From: Paraspadella gotoi
Taxonomy: Eukaryota > Chaetognatha
Assembly (NCBI GenBank): GCA_051294375.1
Contig: CM119265.1
Span: 14,334,414-14,398,413, forward strand
Direction of reading: 5' to 3'
DNA length: 64,000 nt
This document shows, in pieces, positions 12,701-27,739 of the stretch (the first letter of the stretch is position 1; each line of letters begins with the position of its first letter). Made by a program: the position numbers and the translations under genes. The notes beneath the pieces are model-generated. The model made no database searches. It had not been told where the DNA came from and worked only from the letters and a program-made list of their open reading frames with translations.

Positions 12701-13800
12701 CAGAAGCACGACTCTGATTCAATAGAGGACGACGGTCTTCCTTGGGAGGTGGATGCCCTGTCAGATTTAGACGATGACGTCAACGCGGTGGGCACCAATT
12801 CTCCTCTCGAAACTTTTCTCGCATCACATGGCCTCCAGAATTTTCTCAATGTTCTTGCGACGGAAAAAATTGATCTTGAGACATTGTGTCTTTGTAGGTA
12901 ATTTTTAGTCAGATCCCGACTCTATAATTCACTTTGTCAGTCCATCGGTCCGCCCTCTCCATCTTGTCGGGCATTCACTTATATCATGTCAGAACATCAA
13001 ATTATGATAAATTATGCAAAAAAAAACTGTCCGTCCGTCGGTCCCAACTTAGCAAAAAACACCAATTACTCGTGATTGGATGGATGGATTGGAATGAAAT
13101 TTTGTGTGTGGGTAGGGAAGTGTGTGATTGAGCTGGATATGAAGTTTCGTCCTAGTGGAAATGAGTTTAAATGGAAAAAACAAACAAATATATTTCACTA
13201 TTTGAACACCAATTACTCGTGATTGGATTGGGCGATTGACTTGAAATTTTGTATTTGGGTAGAAAAGCGTGTGATTAAACTGGAAATCAAGTTTCGATGG
13301 AATTGTTTGAGTGGAAATGAGTTTAAATGGAAAAAACAAAGAACCTGTTTCACTAATTGATTATGCTTCTTTTTATTTTAATTTTAAATGTAAATGCAAG
13401 ATGTATTAATTAATCAAATAATTAATCAGTTAATTAATCAATTAATCAATCAAAACAAACATTTCGATCAAATTAATTAGTTGCCTAATTAATTAAATAA
13501 TTAACTTGAATAAAGTAATTATTAATTAACTTGAATTCATTATTAATTAATTAATTAATTACCGATAATGATCGTGGGCAGATCCGACATTGTTTGCTCA
13601 AACTTGTTATATCAACGGGTTAAATTCTATTTAGGACCATCAATGCAGTATAAACTAATGATTACGTTTTCGTTTTTAGCGATGAAGATCTCAAGGAAAT
13701 TGGGCTTCCACTCGGACCAAGGCGAAAAATTTTGGATATTGTTGAACGCAGGGGAGAAAAATTGAAATTCCCAGAAACTATTATGGATTTGTGGCTTTAG
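9775..13800 (+). CDS. USH1G: USH1G / SANS-like ankyrin-SAM scaffold protein
   Basis: Six exons (9775-9880, 10044-10284, 10354-10918, 10981-11289, 12704-12897, 13680-13800) encode 511 aa; vertebrate SANS is about 460 aa. The N-terminus [14 protein letters not shown] starts three ankyrin repeats (through [26 protein letters not shown] and [18 protein letters not shown]). A basic coiled-coil-like middle follows, then an acidic segment with [17 protein letters not shown]-terminal SAM domain ([16 protein letters not shown] to [19 protein letters not shown]) precedes the last residues DLWL, where vertebrate SANS ends in a PDZ-binding motif. In vertebrates SANS links Usher proteins at hair-cell tip links and periciliary membranes; ANKS4B, a close relative, acts in microvilli. 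DGMTP, IWxxDN, the SPLETFLAS segment and exon-by-exon order favour SANS. Intron 4 (11290-12703) and intron 5 (12898-13679) hold repeats. Confidence 0.93.
11468..11658 (-). mobile_element. Hairpin-chain element, copy 3 (internally deleted)
   Basis: Lies in USH1G intron 4 with perfect 4-bp flanking duplications GTAA (11464-11467 and 11659-11662). At about 191 bp it is shorter than the others. The CTGTAACA/TGTTACAG hairpin is gone, one arm of the GGAGGC/GCCTCC hairpin is gone, and a stretch near GTTCAATATAAG is missing, while both termini are intact. Confidence 0.85.
11925..12143. repeat. Member of the CTTTTAAGATTTTT-ended repeat family
   Basis: Begins near GGGGCTGCGTCTGCTGATCAG and ends with GATCACTATACTTTTAAGATTT. 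A T-homopolymer run fills 11992-12020. A near-identical start (GGGGCTGCTTCTGCTGATTAG) is at 28320 in ferritin intron 1. Related ends are at 28575, 44421, 47275, 54003, 56137 and 57570. Confidence 0.6.
12291..12560 (-). pseudogene. LINE reverse-transcriptase C-terminal remnant, copy A
   Basis: The minus strand is open and reads [20 protein letters not shown] and then [20 protein letters not shown]. This resembles the FxPLVFSTxG stretch that follows the thumb region in many animal non-LTR retrotransposon polymerases. A second copy at 40316-40520 shares the core, which shows it is a dispersed element and not a host exon. It sits in USH1G intron 4, antisense to the gene. No catalytic region is present. 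Confidence 0.6.
12904..13612. repeat. Composite intronic repeat with ~120-bp modules, copy A
   Basis: Starts TTTTTAGTCAGATCCCGACTC. It contains two direct modules (13060-13190 and 13200-13340), each with CACCAATTACTCGTGATTGG, a TGAAATTTTGT(GTGTGG)GTAG stretch and GAGTTTAAATGGAAAAAACA. An ATTAATTA-rich stretch follows, and the end is GGCAGATCCGACATTGTTTG then CTCAAACTTG. Copies with the same beginning and/or end are at 30832-31443 and 53090-53648. It fills most of USH1G intron 5. Confidence 0.75.
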
Positions 13801-14219
13801 AAATGTTACAAAATTTTGTTCGATCGTTTCAATTTTTTTTATCGCAATCGCTTGCGCTTGCGACGATTATTGGACGATGGATTCATTGATTAAATAATTA
13901 TTTCTTGATTCCTTACTTATTTAAAACCTTTTTGACATTTAGTTAATTATTGACCTCGCAGCAATTTTTTTTCGGAAGAGGTTGCCTTACTTTTCTTGAT
14001 TTTAATTTATTCGATGAATATGTTAAAAGTGAAATTACTTGTTCTATATTTTATTCTCACACTGATCGTCCCGTCCACTATTTCTGTTTTCTGAGAAGTT
14101 CAGTTTGGAGTATTTTAGCTGAATTAAGTAATTTTTTTATTTCGTTAAATATAACTAGATTGTTATTTGCCATCATCACCTCCACCGGTTACTCCTTTTG
14201 AAATATGTCTCATATTGGT
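13801..14219. other. USH1G 3' flank, no gene seen
   Basis: AT-rich sequence without a convincing exon. It should contain the USH1G 3' UTR and polyadenylation site, but no canonical AATAAA is obvious directly after the stop. Confidence 0.4.
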
Positions 14220-15155
14220 TAGGGCATTTAAAAATAACAAAATATAACAAATCGAATAAGGTACATAGCTATTTGTATAGACTATAGTTTCATCTTCTTT
14301 GTCGAGAATGACGATTTTAGCAGCATATAAGGTGCTGTTCAAATAGAACAAACATTGTTGAGTATAAGAAACTCAAATTATTAAAATTTTAAAAAAGCCA
14401 TATTTAACTTACATAATATTAATATTATTATATTATTAATATTATTATATTATTATTATTAATATTATTAATATGAAAAGAAAGACCCATATAAATATTT
14501 CGGTAAGTTTATTTACAAATTTTATATTTTATTAACTGTTAGCTATATTTATTAATAAATAATAATAAAAAATAAGATAAAGTGAAAAAACAAAAACTTA
14601 CAATTCTAAAACTGGATTTGAATTCCTTACAAAAAGTAGACATAAGAAAGTATAATCCATTTTAACAAATTCTTTCATTAAGTTGGTTAAAAATGTTAAA
14701 AACTATTCTTTTTATTTAATTTTATAATTTTTGGCTTAAAATTATCGTTTTTTAGAATTTTGACCAACTTAATGGCATAATTTTGGAATAAAAATTAGAT
14801 TTTCTTTTATCAACTTTTTGCAAGGAATGCAAATCCAGGAATAAAATTTTGAAATTATTATTTTTTAACTTTAACCTAATTTTTACTCATAATTATTAAT
14901 AAATAACTTTTTATAAAATTGTTATTTTTATATTTCAAAAGCTCATGTAAATTTTATAAAAATTTAATAATTTGATTTATCATAACTTATAATTATTTTA
15001 TGACAATTTAATATACATTAAAAATCGTCATTTTCGACAAGAAAGATAAAATTATACAAAAAAATGGTTATCACCATCGAATTCTACGGACTTGTTTACG
15101 CTAAAATAGCTAAGTACCTTATTCGATTTGTAATATTTTATTTTTAGACGCCCTA
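14220..15155. mobile_element. hAT-like non-autonomous element (TAGGGC ends)
   Basis: 936 bp with terminal inverted repeats. The left end is TAGGGCATTTAAAAATAACA and continues to CGAATAAGGTACATAGCTATTT; the right end reads back as its near complement (AAATAGCTAAGTACCTTATTCG through TTTTTAGACGCCCTA). Flanking 8-mers ATATTGGT (14212-14219) and ATAATGGT (15156-15163) match at 7 of 8 positions, the duplication length of hAT transposons. An AT microsatellite (14408-14474) lies inside. No transposase is encoded. The stretch 63440-63710, ending in AAACGCCCTAATAA, resembles its right half. Confidence 0.7.
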
Positions 15156-15164
15156 ATAATGGTG

Positions 15165-15175
15165 TATTTATTTAG
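15165..15175 (+). promoter_or_regulatory. Acceptor-like site 5' of MCM8
   Basis: TATTTATTTAG stands 13 bp before the MCM8 start codon. It could end a 5' UTR intron or serve as a trans-splice acceptor. Weak polypyrimidine tract. Confidence 0.3.
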
Positions 15176-15188
15176 GTACGTCTTTTAA

Positions 15189-19388
<4,200 letters not shown>

Positions 19389-19456
19389 ATTTTTTGTTTG
19401 ATTTTAGTCTCACTCTATATCAGTTTTGTCTTTCGACGGATTAAGTAAATCGTTCA

Positions 19457-19479
19457 GTTTTTGTTTCTCTTCATTTCAG
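19457..19479 (+). promoter_or_regulatory. Strong acceptor-like site 5' of NDUFS1
   Basis: A long pyrimidine tract, TTTTTGTTTCTCTTCATTTCAG, ends 24 bp before the NDUFS1 ATG and only 91 bp after the MCM8 stop codon. No plausible donor lies between the MCM8 stop and this site, so a conventional 5' UTR intron would have to start inside MCM8. A trans-splice acceptor is an alternative. Confidence 0.4.
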
Positions 19480-19503
19480 TTTACTATGTCATAACTAATA
19501 ATT

Positions 19504-22500
19504 ATGTTTTCGTTACGATTGCCGATTTTTCGACGCGTTGTTTCGTCAACCGTCAGCAGTGGCGCCGCGCCCACTGTCGTAACGCAGGTTAGATAAGGAT
19601 ATAATAAAACAAGCAAAGGACGTCTTTAAAAGTTTCAAGAAGATCCACAGGTAAAGACCTAAAAAAATGGCGACATCACCCATATAATCTATGTATTGGT
19701 CATGTTGAAGATTTCATTAGTCCTGAAAAAATTTTTTGTGCTCGTCCTATAAAACGTGACTCGAATTTTTGTCCGGAGAATTTAAAAAAATCAAGATTCT
19801 CCCCACCGTAAAAAATATCAACTAGATTACAAAACAGGAAGCCCTTGACTTTTCCCGGCTCTTAAAAAAATTAAAAGAGACAAGAACTGTATTGAATAGC
19901 AGAAAGTGAAGTTCAAAGCAGAAAACCAGAACCTCAAAGAATTCGAAAATCAGAAAACTTAAAAAAGAGATCTGAACTTTGCCTTTCTACAGGGGACATT
20001 AAACTTTGATTTTTCAAAAGGATGAGGGTACTCAAAAAAAATGTTATGACTTGTGATTGATTTTTCACATTAATAAAAATTGTATTTAAATTGGTCACTG
20101 AGCTATTAAAATTCTTTCGAGGTCGATATCTGTGGATCTCCTTGTACTTATAACATAAAAGATCGTAAATGATTACTCTATTAGGGGAAGCCTAACTCAG
20201 TAAGGTGGTAAAGAAATTTGAATTAAGCACCTGTTCAAACGAAAATTTAGACATTTTTAAAAAAATTTGAATATTACTCCATATATTAATTTTTTAATAT
20301 TTATTTATAAATAGGAAAGGCTAAAAAATTTTTAAGGAAAAACTATTTATAATCATCATCATCTTTCGATAATTTTATTACTTTTCTTAATTTTGACCAA
20401 GAAAACATATAACTACAACGTTCAAAAATTTTTATTTTTTATTTAACTCTTTATGCTCTATCAGAATCCATCAAAAAAGTTAAGATTGATTAAAAAAATT
20501 GTATCATTATATAGTAATATTGTAATTTTGATAGCAACAATAAAAGCATTAAAATCGAAATTTTTTAAAAATTCTTTTTTTTACCTGAAAGAGACTTCAA
20601 GACTAAAGTTTTGAACCCCGCCCCTATTGAATTTAATTTCATAGTAGATATCTAACTCTATTCTCCATTCTTCCTTCTTTTTTTCTTGCGTTTTCTTTTT
20701 TTTAATTTTTTTTTCTTGCTTGCTTTCTTTCTTGCTTGTTTTCTCTCTTTATTTCTTTCCTTTTTTCCCTTTTTCTTTCTCGCTTAGGGGGAATTGACAG
20801 GTGGATAGATAATTTTTTATAATTAAATGTTTTGAGATGATCTACTCGATTTCAAATGGGAGTGCAATGAAAAGATTTGTTATTACTCTTAATGGATATT
20901 TTATAATTTCATTAGTTAAAAAATTCCTTGACGTTTAGGTTCTCATATATAGCAAATTGATAATACTTTACATCATAACCACTGATACGCTTGTCTTCCA
21001 GCAGCTTTTTTTGCAACATTTTTTCACTCTTATTTGATAGTTCTATTTTAAACTCATTGTGAAAAAATTGAGCCAAAAATTGGTTAGTATGATGTTTTGT
21101 GAGCATGTAAAAAAATCTTATTAATATATTTCGAGGTTTAGCGAGGCTGTTGCCAGATTCTTGTTTTTTTCTTATTTTTTTTTATACTGAAATTCTTATT
21201 TTCTATAAGTTTTAACTAGAAAAACTATAAAATAAAAATGGTTGTGAATAAGCTTTTGACATTCTGATTGCTCAGGCACATACTCAAATGTTTATATCTT
21301 TAAGATAACCAAAATTTTTCAATTTTTTTTTTATAAAAATATATCTTATAACAGGAAGGTCCTTTTTAAATGCAAACAATTTTCGTTTTTGAAATTCGAC
21401 AATGCCATTAACGACCACATAACTAAGGAAGTTGGACGACTGGGAGTTGAAAAATAAAAAACGTCAGCGATTTTTTTACCAGAGAGCATAATCTGAAGTT
21501 GCAAATTATTTAGCCAGTATTTTTTCCTTTCATTTCACTCCCATTTCACTCCGAGCTACCGACGGAACGACGATGTTAATTATAGAATCGGACTGCGATA
21601 AGCAGATCAGACTAAAAAAAACCGTTTCGTTTGTCTTCAGCGGGGAAAAGCAGCGGCGGCTCAACCTTTACCGGAAATGGTGGAAGTTTTCGTCGATGGT
21701 CGGCCGGTCCAAGTTCTCGCGGGTTCCACTCTTTTGCAGGTTGTTGTTTAATAAATACTAAATAGTCTTGGCATTGATCTTTTACACAAAATTTTATGAA
21801 ACGTTTTCGTCCTATGAATTTTAGGCATGTGCCGAGGCAGGGGTAGAAATTCCCAGATTTTGTTACCACGAACGATTGTCTGTCGCGGGGAATTGTAGAA
21901 TGTGTTTGGTTGAGATCGAAAAGTCACCTAAATGCGCCGGTAAATTGCTATACTAATTTCGTTCTTACTGAGCTCGCTGTAATTCTTTATTTAAAAATTG
22001 CATTTTATAGCGGCCTGCGCCATGCCAGTTATGAAAGGAATGCGGATTCTGACGGATTCCGAAAAAACGAAAAAGGCCCGAGAAGGCGTCATGGAATTTT
22101 TGTTAGTCAATCATCCTTTGGATTGCCCGATTTGTGACCAGGTCATTGTCTAAAGCTGCATTTTTTTGGTTCAACTCTCTCATTAAAAAAAAAAATATAT
22201 TGGCTTTCATTCAGGGTGGCGAGTGCGACTTGCAGGATCAGAGCATGGCTTTTGGCAGTGATCGCTCTCGTTTCGTTGACATGGATTTTTTGGGAAAACG
22301 CGCCGTAGAGGACAAGAATATCGGGCCCCTAATAAAAACCATTATGACTAGATGCATACAGGTGTCTCTCGCTCACGTTTGGCTTGTGGTTGTTTAATGA
22401 ATTGTCTAAATAATAGACTCTCATTTGTTCAGTGCACTCGTTGCGTCAGGTTCGGTAACGAGATCGCTGGTGTGGAACAGCTCGGAACCACCGGTCGTGG

Positions 22501-25500
22501 TAGCAATCTCCAGATCGGGACTTACATTGAACAGGTTATCATTTTGGGGGGGGGGGCGAATTTGAGCACTAAATTTATAATTTTTATTTTAAATACGTAG
22601 ATGTTCACGAGCGAACTGTCGGGCAACGTGATCGATATATGTCCGGTTGGAGCCCTCACGTCCAAACCGTACGCCTTTACCGCCCGTCCCTGGGAGCTTC
22701 GCCGCACCGAGTCGATCGACGTCCTCGACGGTATCGGCTGCAACATCGTCGTCAATCACCGCGCGGGCGAGGTTCTTCGAATACTGCCAAGAATCCACGA
22801 GGAGATCAACGAAGAGTGGATCAACGATAAAACTCGTTTCGCCTACGACGGGCTCAAACGCCAAAGACTAACGCAGCCATACGTCGCTGACCCATCAACT
22901 GACCAGCTCTTCCCCGTCGACTGGGAGGACGCGCTCCGTATTACGGCCAAGGCCCTGAAGTCCGTGAGTTGTCCCTGACTTGGGTCGTTAGAATTTAAAT
23001 AAGAAAAAAAAACTGAAGAGCAAATTTTTAAATTTTCTTTGCCTGAAAACTTTTGAAGGTCAAAGGATCGGAAATGGTGGCTTTAGTCGGCCAACACGCC
23101 GATGCTGAGGCCATCGTGGCGTTGAAGGATTTGATGAATCGTCTCGGCTGCGAGACCATCTGTACCGAAGAGGACTTTCCAGGTGGACCTGATCTCAGGT
23201 CTTCCTACATTTTTAACTCAACCATAATCCGGATCGAAGAAGCCGACAAAATTTTGTTAGTGGGATGCAATCCAAGGTAAAACTCTAAGCCCGGGCCACT
23301 TCGTCGCTTTACGTACAAGTCATAATACTTATCTCATCTCATTTCCTAAAGATTCGAAGCAACGTTAGTCAACGCTCGACTGCGCAAAAGTCACATACAC
23401 AACGAAATGGACCTCGCGCTAATAGGCACGCCCGTTGATCTAACTTACCCTTATCAGCACCTCGGCGATAATGCCAGCATTGTCGAGGCTATCTTGCACG
23501 ACAAACATCCTTACGCTCAGACGTTGAACAATGCGGAGGCGAGTTTGAAAGTTTTACTTTGAGTGATAATGAGCATCCAATCAAATACCTTTTTCTCACG
23601 TTCGCAGAAACCGATGGTGATTGTGGGCAGCATGGCATTGAAGGGTCCGTGTGGTGATTCGCTTTTAAAGGCTTCATTAGCCTTAGGAGAGAAGCTTAAA
23701 AGGGGAAGGAAAAACTGGGAGGCGTTCAACGTCCTTCATGGTTCCGCCTCTCAGGTTGGAAGACGATTTTTAAGTTAAACATTTTAATGTTTCCTTTTAT
23801 GAATACATAAGGCTTCATACGTTCGTTAATTAAAGCTACCTGCTACTCGACCAGATCAAAAAATATAATTTTTTATTCTAAATAGGTCACCAAGTAGGAT
23901 CATTTTATAGAATATTTCATTTTACAAATTGAACAAAGCTTACTCTTGTAGTAAAAACTAAGTAATTGCTAAAAATACTTTTCAGCGAAAATGTTTAAAT
24001 CATTTATTTTTTAATATTTTTTATAATATTATGAAAGTAAAGTGTTAAAGCGTTTTACGACAACCTCATATTTTTAGTTACAGAGCTTTTATAATTGATT
24101 ATTAATGTTTTATAAAATATATATGATCCTGTCCTTACCTCTGATCACTGTCCTTTTCTTAATTCTTTGTTGAAACCTTTGGTCTCTCTCTCTTTATCTC
24201 TCTCTCTCTTCTCCCATGATTTACTATGAAATTTATACAATTGTTAAATCGTGCTCATGACTCGAAATAGAGTTGAAATAGGTCTGTTTTTATTTTAAAT
24301 AAAAACTGTTGCTGAGGAAAAACAATTTTTGCTAACCAAAAGTAAAAAATATTTTTGACTATTTTTTGCCCCTATGGGCGAGAAACCGGGGGCTCAGGGG
24401 TCAAATATTAAAATTCGCCTCGATAGTTCTATTTGTATTTGGTCCAGTAGTTTTTTAGGAATAGATTCTGGTCAGTATTAAAAAAAAAATTACCACCACA
24501 TTTTATAATATGAAGCCTTCTGTATTCGCTTCAATCTTTTCACTTCACATTCTCAGGTTGGTGCGCTCGACGCCGGTCTTACGCCTGGCGTGGGGGCCAT
24601 CAAAGACATGCGGCCTAAGGCTAAGCTTTTGTTCATGCTAGGCGCGGACCAAGGAAAGATTATTTTTGATGGAGAATGTGGATCGGATTTGGCCGGTGAT
24701 TTAAATATAATAATGTCTTTTCGTAATCCGTTTAAAATATTACCCCAGGTTGTTTTATCAATTATTTCTTTTACAGAGGGCGCGACAGTGATATATTTAG
24801 GATCTCATGGTGATCACGGCGTCAACCACTCTGATATCGTCCTCCCTGGTGCAGCTTACACGGAAAAGTCAGGTCAGTTTTCGACGGAATTAACTCGACA
24901 TAAACAAAATTTGAAAAATCTTAAAGCCCATCTGCTTAATTCAATCTGTGAATAAGTTCGGTAAGAGACAAATAAGACGTCCACCACAATGGCATGCTAG
25001 AACGTGTTTAATATTAATAATCGACCTATATTCAGCTACGTATGTAAACACGGAAGGGCGTGCTCAACGCACGTTTGCGGCGATTCAACCACCGGGTCAT
25101 GCGAGAGAAGATTGGAAAATCATTCGCGCTATTAGCGAAATCGCTGGGGTGACCTTGCCTTACGATAACATCGGCGAAATGAGAGCCCGACTTGCGCAGG
25201 TTCGGACTTACATGAGTGTAGAACTGTAGATTGTACACTGTAGATTATATCTTGATTACGGGTTCGTAACTACAGTATAAATATGATAACGAAATATTTT
25301 TAGGTATCCCCGACGTTGACGGACTACGGTCACATTACAGAAGCTAACTTTACTAGCGTCGCCGTCGACATAACGTCCTCCGCTTCGGCGATTGAAAATG
25401 ATCATATTCTTAGAGCCCCTATCGTCACTTTAAAGGATTTTTATCAGACCTGCGTCATTTCGCGGGCCTCCACAACCATGGCGCGCTGTGTCGCCGCCGC

Positions 25501-25528
25501 AAAGTTCGCCGAAGAAAATCCGCAGTAA
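19504..25528 (+). CDS. NDUFS1: NADH:ubiquinone oxidoreductase 75 kDa subunit
   Basis: Fourteen exons (19504-19587, 21641-21739, 21825-21939, 22011-22141, 22215-22361, 22433-22534, 22601-22963, 23059-23276, 23352-23538, 23608-23754, 24557-24695, 24777-24872, 25036-25199, 25304-25528) give 738 aa; human 727. Exon 1 encodes a basic mitochondrial presequence ([15 protein letters not shown]). The N-terminal ferredoxin-like part holds the 2Fe-2S N1b cysteines ([15 protein letters not shown]). The His-Cys ligands of N5 ([14 protein letters not shown]) and the 4Fe-4S N4 set (CIQCTRC, later CPVGAL) are all present. The molybdopterin-oxidoreductase-like domain follows ([21 protein letters not shown]-like [12 protein letters not shown]). 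It is the largest subunit of the complex I electron-input arm in the mitochondrial matrix. Exon 9 appears to end at a GC donor (23539), and the 24696-24776 intron has no in-frame stop. Confidence 0.97.
19588..21640. other. NDUFS1 intron 1
   Basis: 2.05-kb intron, much longer than most in this cluster. It contains a block (20190-20600) of the ATCATC-containing repeat family, a pyrimidine-rich stretch (20675-20785), and at 21582-21619 an inverted fragment of the composite repeat (reads back as TTTTTAGTCTGATCTGCTTA then TCGCAGTCCGATTC) only 22 bp before exon 2. The intron 1 position between presequence and mature protein is common in mitochondrial genes. No nested gene seen. Confidence 0.7.
23806..24522. 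mobile_element. TA-flanked MITE in NDUFS1 intron 10
   Basis: Left end CATAAGGCTTCATA and right end complementary to CAGAAGGCTTCATA, each with TA outside, suggest a Tc1/mariner-type non-autonomous element of about 717 bp. The right-end 28 bp occurs again exactly, inverted, at 62532-62559 behind the palmitoyltransferase gene, where a further GACCAGA motif also matches. Confidence 0.55.
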
Positions 25529-25853
25529 ATTTCCCTATTTTCCCATTACTATTTATTGCGCCCTTTATGGAAACAACGATAAGGATGATATACTTAAGTA
25601 GATCTGCGTCGTCCATTCATAAAATTAAATTTAAAAATCAATCGGATTTCTCTGTTTGGCACAAAATAATTTACTTTGTATGATAAACCCTCGGACTCCC
25701 TTTGCTACCTTTGTTTATGTAATTGTTATAACTTCTGCTGTAGGATTATCTTAGAAACATTATTAAATTCACGACAAACTTTGAAACAACTCGCTTCTCG
25801 CGTGGTGGATGGGTTTGTGAAAAAAAAATGAGCGCATTCCATGTCCACCAGTC

Positions 25854-27589
25854 ATGTTGGCTCTTGCGATTTCCCTCGTAGATGTTATCTACTCCTTTTA
25901 TCTAAAGTTCCGCCGTTCCTCAAACGTCGACGATGAGGAAATGACGATCTTCGACTTGCCTCGGGATAGATATAATGGTGTAACTCTAGACACTGCCAGA
26001 GACGCGCTGTCCTTGGATGAAAACGCTTTTCGAAATAAATTGAAAAAATCCATCGATATTTGGGAAGGCACCGGGGTCAGTATCGTGTTGCTATGAACAA
26101 TTTTAGCTGTGGTTGATAGTAAATAAAATCTGTGAAATTAAATTTAGGTAGGCGCAGTGACAATATTCATTCGCCTAACGCATGCGTCTCTGGTCCCCGT
26201 TTGCGCCTCCCTTGGATTTGAGTTTCACCACGCGAAGGCCGACTACGTCTTCATGCTTCGATGGCTGCCGCGTCGTCAGCCATGCAAGTTCCCTCGTTAC
26301 GGGAGCACTTACATTGGCGTTGGAGGGTTAGTTGTTAACGATAATGAGGAGATATTGGTCGTTCAGGAACGTTATTTTCGTCGGCCTCATTGGAAGGTTA
26401 GATAGTTAATAATGACTATTGTATAATGGAGTTATCAAATTTGAAATATTTTATGTCAGCTTCCCGGTGGCCTTGCGGAACCAGGCGAAGACCTTCAGGC
26501 GACGGCCGTTCGGGAGGTGCGGGAAGAGACCGGAATCGCGACGCGTTTTGTTTGCGTTTTATGTTTTCGCCACGCCCATTTTTATCAATTTGGTTGCGCC
26601 GATTTGTACTTCGTTTGCCTTTTGCGCCCATTACTCGAAGGTCTTAGTGACGCAGACATTCGACGTCAAGATTCGGAAATCGAACAGGTAATGTTCGGTT
26701 ATGGCAACGGGAGGATAGCCTGTGATACCCGGGGCGCAGGGTATCTCACCAACTGGCGTAGGGGCTGCGGACCCTCAGTGACCGCCTCCTGTCACTGGCA
26801 TGTTTATACCGGCACCGTCACATTTAAGCCAGAACCGAGATACCCGGGGATTGAACCCGGGACGCACGGATGGAATGAGATGATTTAGCCTGCTCAGCCA
26901 TTGAGACGAGGCTGAGGACGGACAGCAGTGAGGCAGCTTTAAGTCTTGCTGCCACACGGTACGATTTTTGTGGGGAAAACTTCTGGGATTGATAAATTGA
27001 TAAATTCGCCTCCCGTATAGCTTGGTGATACTCGGCTCGTTCCATTGGCTTGGACAGCTAAGTACTCATTCACCAACCGTGAGTTCCGGGTACAATCCCT
27101 ACACGGTCACGCTGGTTAAGTGTGATGGTGTCAGCATAAACACGCCAGTGACATGGGTTGGTCACTGTAGGTCCAAAGCCCTAAGCGCCAGCTGTCCTTA
27201 GATGCCTCACGCCCCGGGCATCACCATTGCCATACTATCATACTTGCCAACCTTCATTTCAGTGTCAATGGATGCCCATTGAAGAATACGCTACATCGCC
27301 GCTTGTCTCTGAACAAAATCGTTTCGTTGTCCAGCTCTATCTCAGATTACGCGGAACCCGTTCCATCGATGCTACGCCTTTCGGCGAGCATCGAATGAAT
27401 GGAATCGGATTGCCGAATTCTCTTCCGAGAGATGCGAACCAAGCCGGAGTCGACCACTTCAACGGCGAAAACTACCTCAGCAACATAGGAAATTCTTTAG
27501 ATTTTGTCATCGTACAAAACTTAGTTCCGAGTCACGACGGCCGCGCGATGAACGCTTGCTACAGCGTTGATCGCATTCCTCTGGATTAA
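25854..27589 (+). CDS. NUDT6: NUDT6-like Nudix hydrolase
   Basis: Four exons (25854-26075, 26148-26396, 26460-26687, 27263-27589) give 341 aa; human NUDT6 has 316. An N-terminal pre-Nudix domain (RYNGVTLDTARDALSLDENA, IDIWEGTG, LGFEFHHAKADY) is typical of the NUDT6 group. The Nudix box is complete: G-X5-E-X7-RE-U-X-EE-X-G-U in GLAEPGEDLQATAVREVREE then TGI, so metal-dependent hydrolysis should be possible. The physiological substrate of NUDT6 is not established. The N-terminus MLALAISLVDVIYSFYLKF is hydrophobic and could be a signal anchor or targeting segment; the start was chosen because the earlier ATG at 25828 runs into a stop. The C-terminal 80 aa, acidic and polar, are not conserved with the human protein as far as I can tell. 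Intron 3 carries two inverted SINEs. Confidence 0.88.
26697..26915 (-). mobile_element. tRNA-derived SINE, copy 1
   Basis: On the minus strand an A box TGGCTGAGCAGG (26889-26900) and B box GGTTCAATCCC (26847-26857) are spaced as in a tRNA, with a T-arm hairpin CCCGGG/CCCGGG. A body follows with CAGTGACAGG and GATACCCTGCGCCCCGGG. It is inside NUDT6 intron 3, antisense to the gene. Confidence 0.75.
27035..27236 (+). mobile_element. tRNA-derived SINE, copy 2 (inverted to copy 1)
   Basis: Plus-strand head with TTGGCTTGGACAGC and B-box-like GGGTACAATCCC (27088-27099), then the same body as copy 1 (GTCAGCATAAACACGCCAGT, GGTCACTGTAGGTCC, CGCCCCGGGCATCACCATTG). Together the two copies form an intronic inverted repeat of about 200-bp arms separated by about 120 bp. 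Confidence 0.75.
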
Positions 27590-27739
27590 TTATTTAAAAA
27601 AATTGACTTCTTATACTCATGAACTAATTTTTCATGTTTTCATTTTTGCATTTGAAGGGGCATTTCATTTACACTTGTTATGGTTTATAGATTTTGAAAT
27701 ACTTTTTTTAAATATTAGTTAATAAAAAGGTTCTGGACT

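Noticed and set aside
26700-27230. True tRNA genes in the NUDT6 intron
   Set aside because: A and B boxes are present but there is no closed acceptor stem, and both copies share a downstream body, so they are SINEs.
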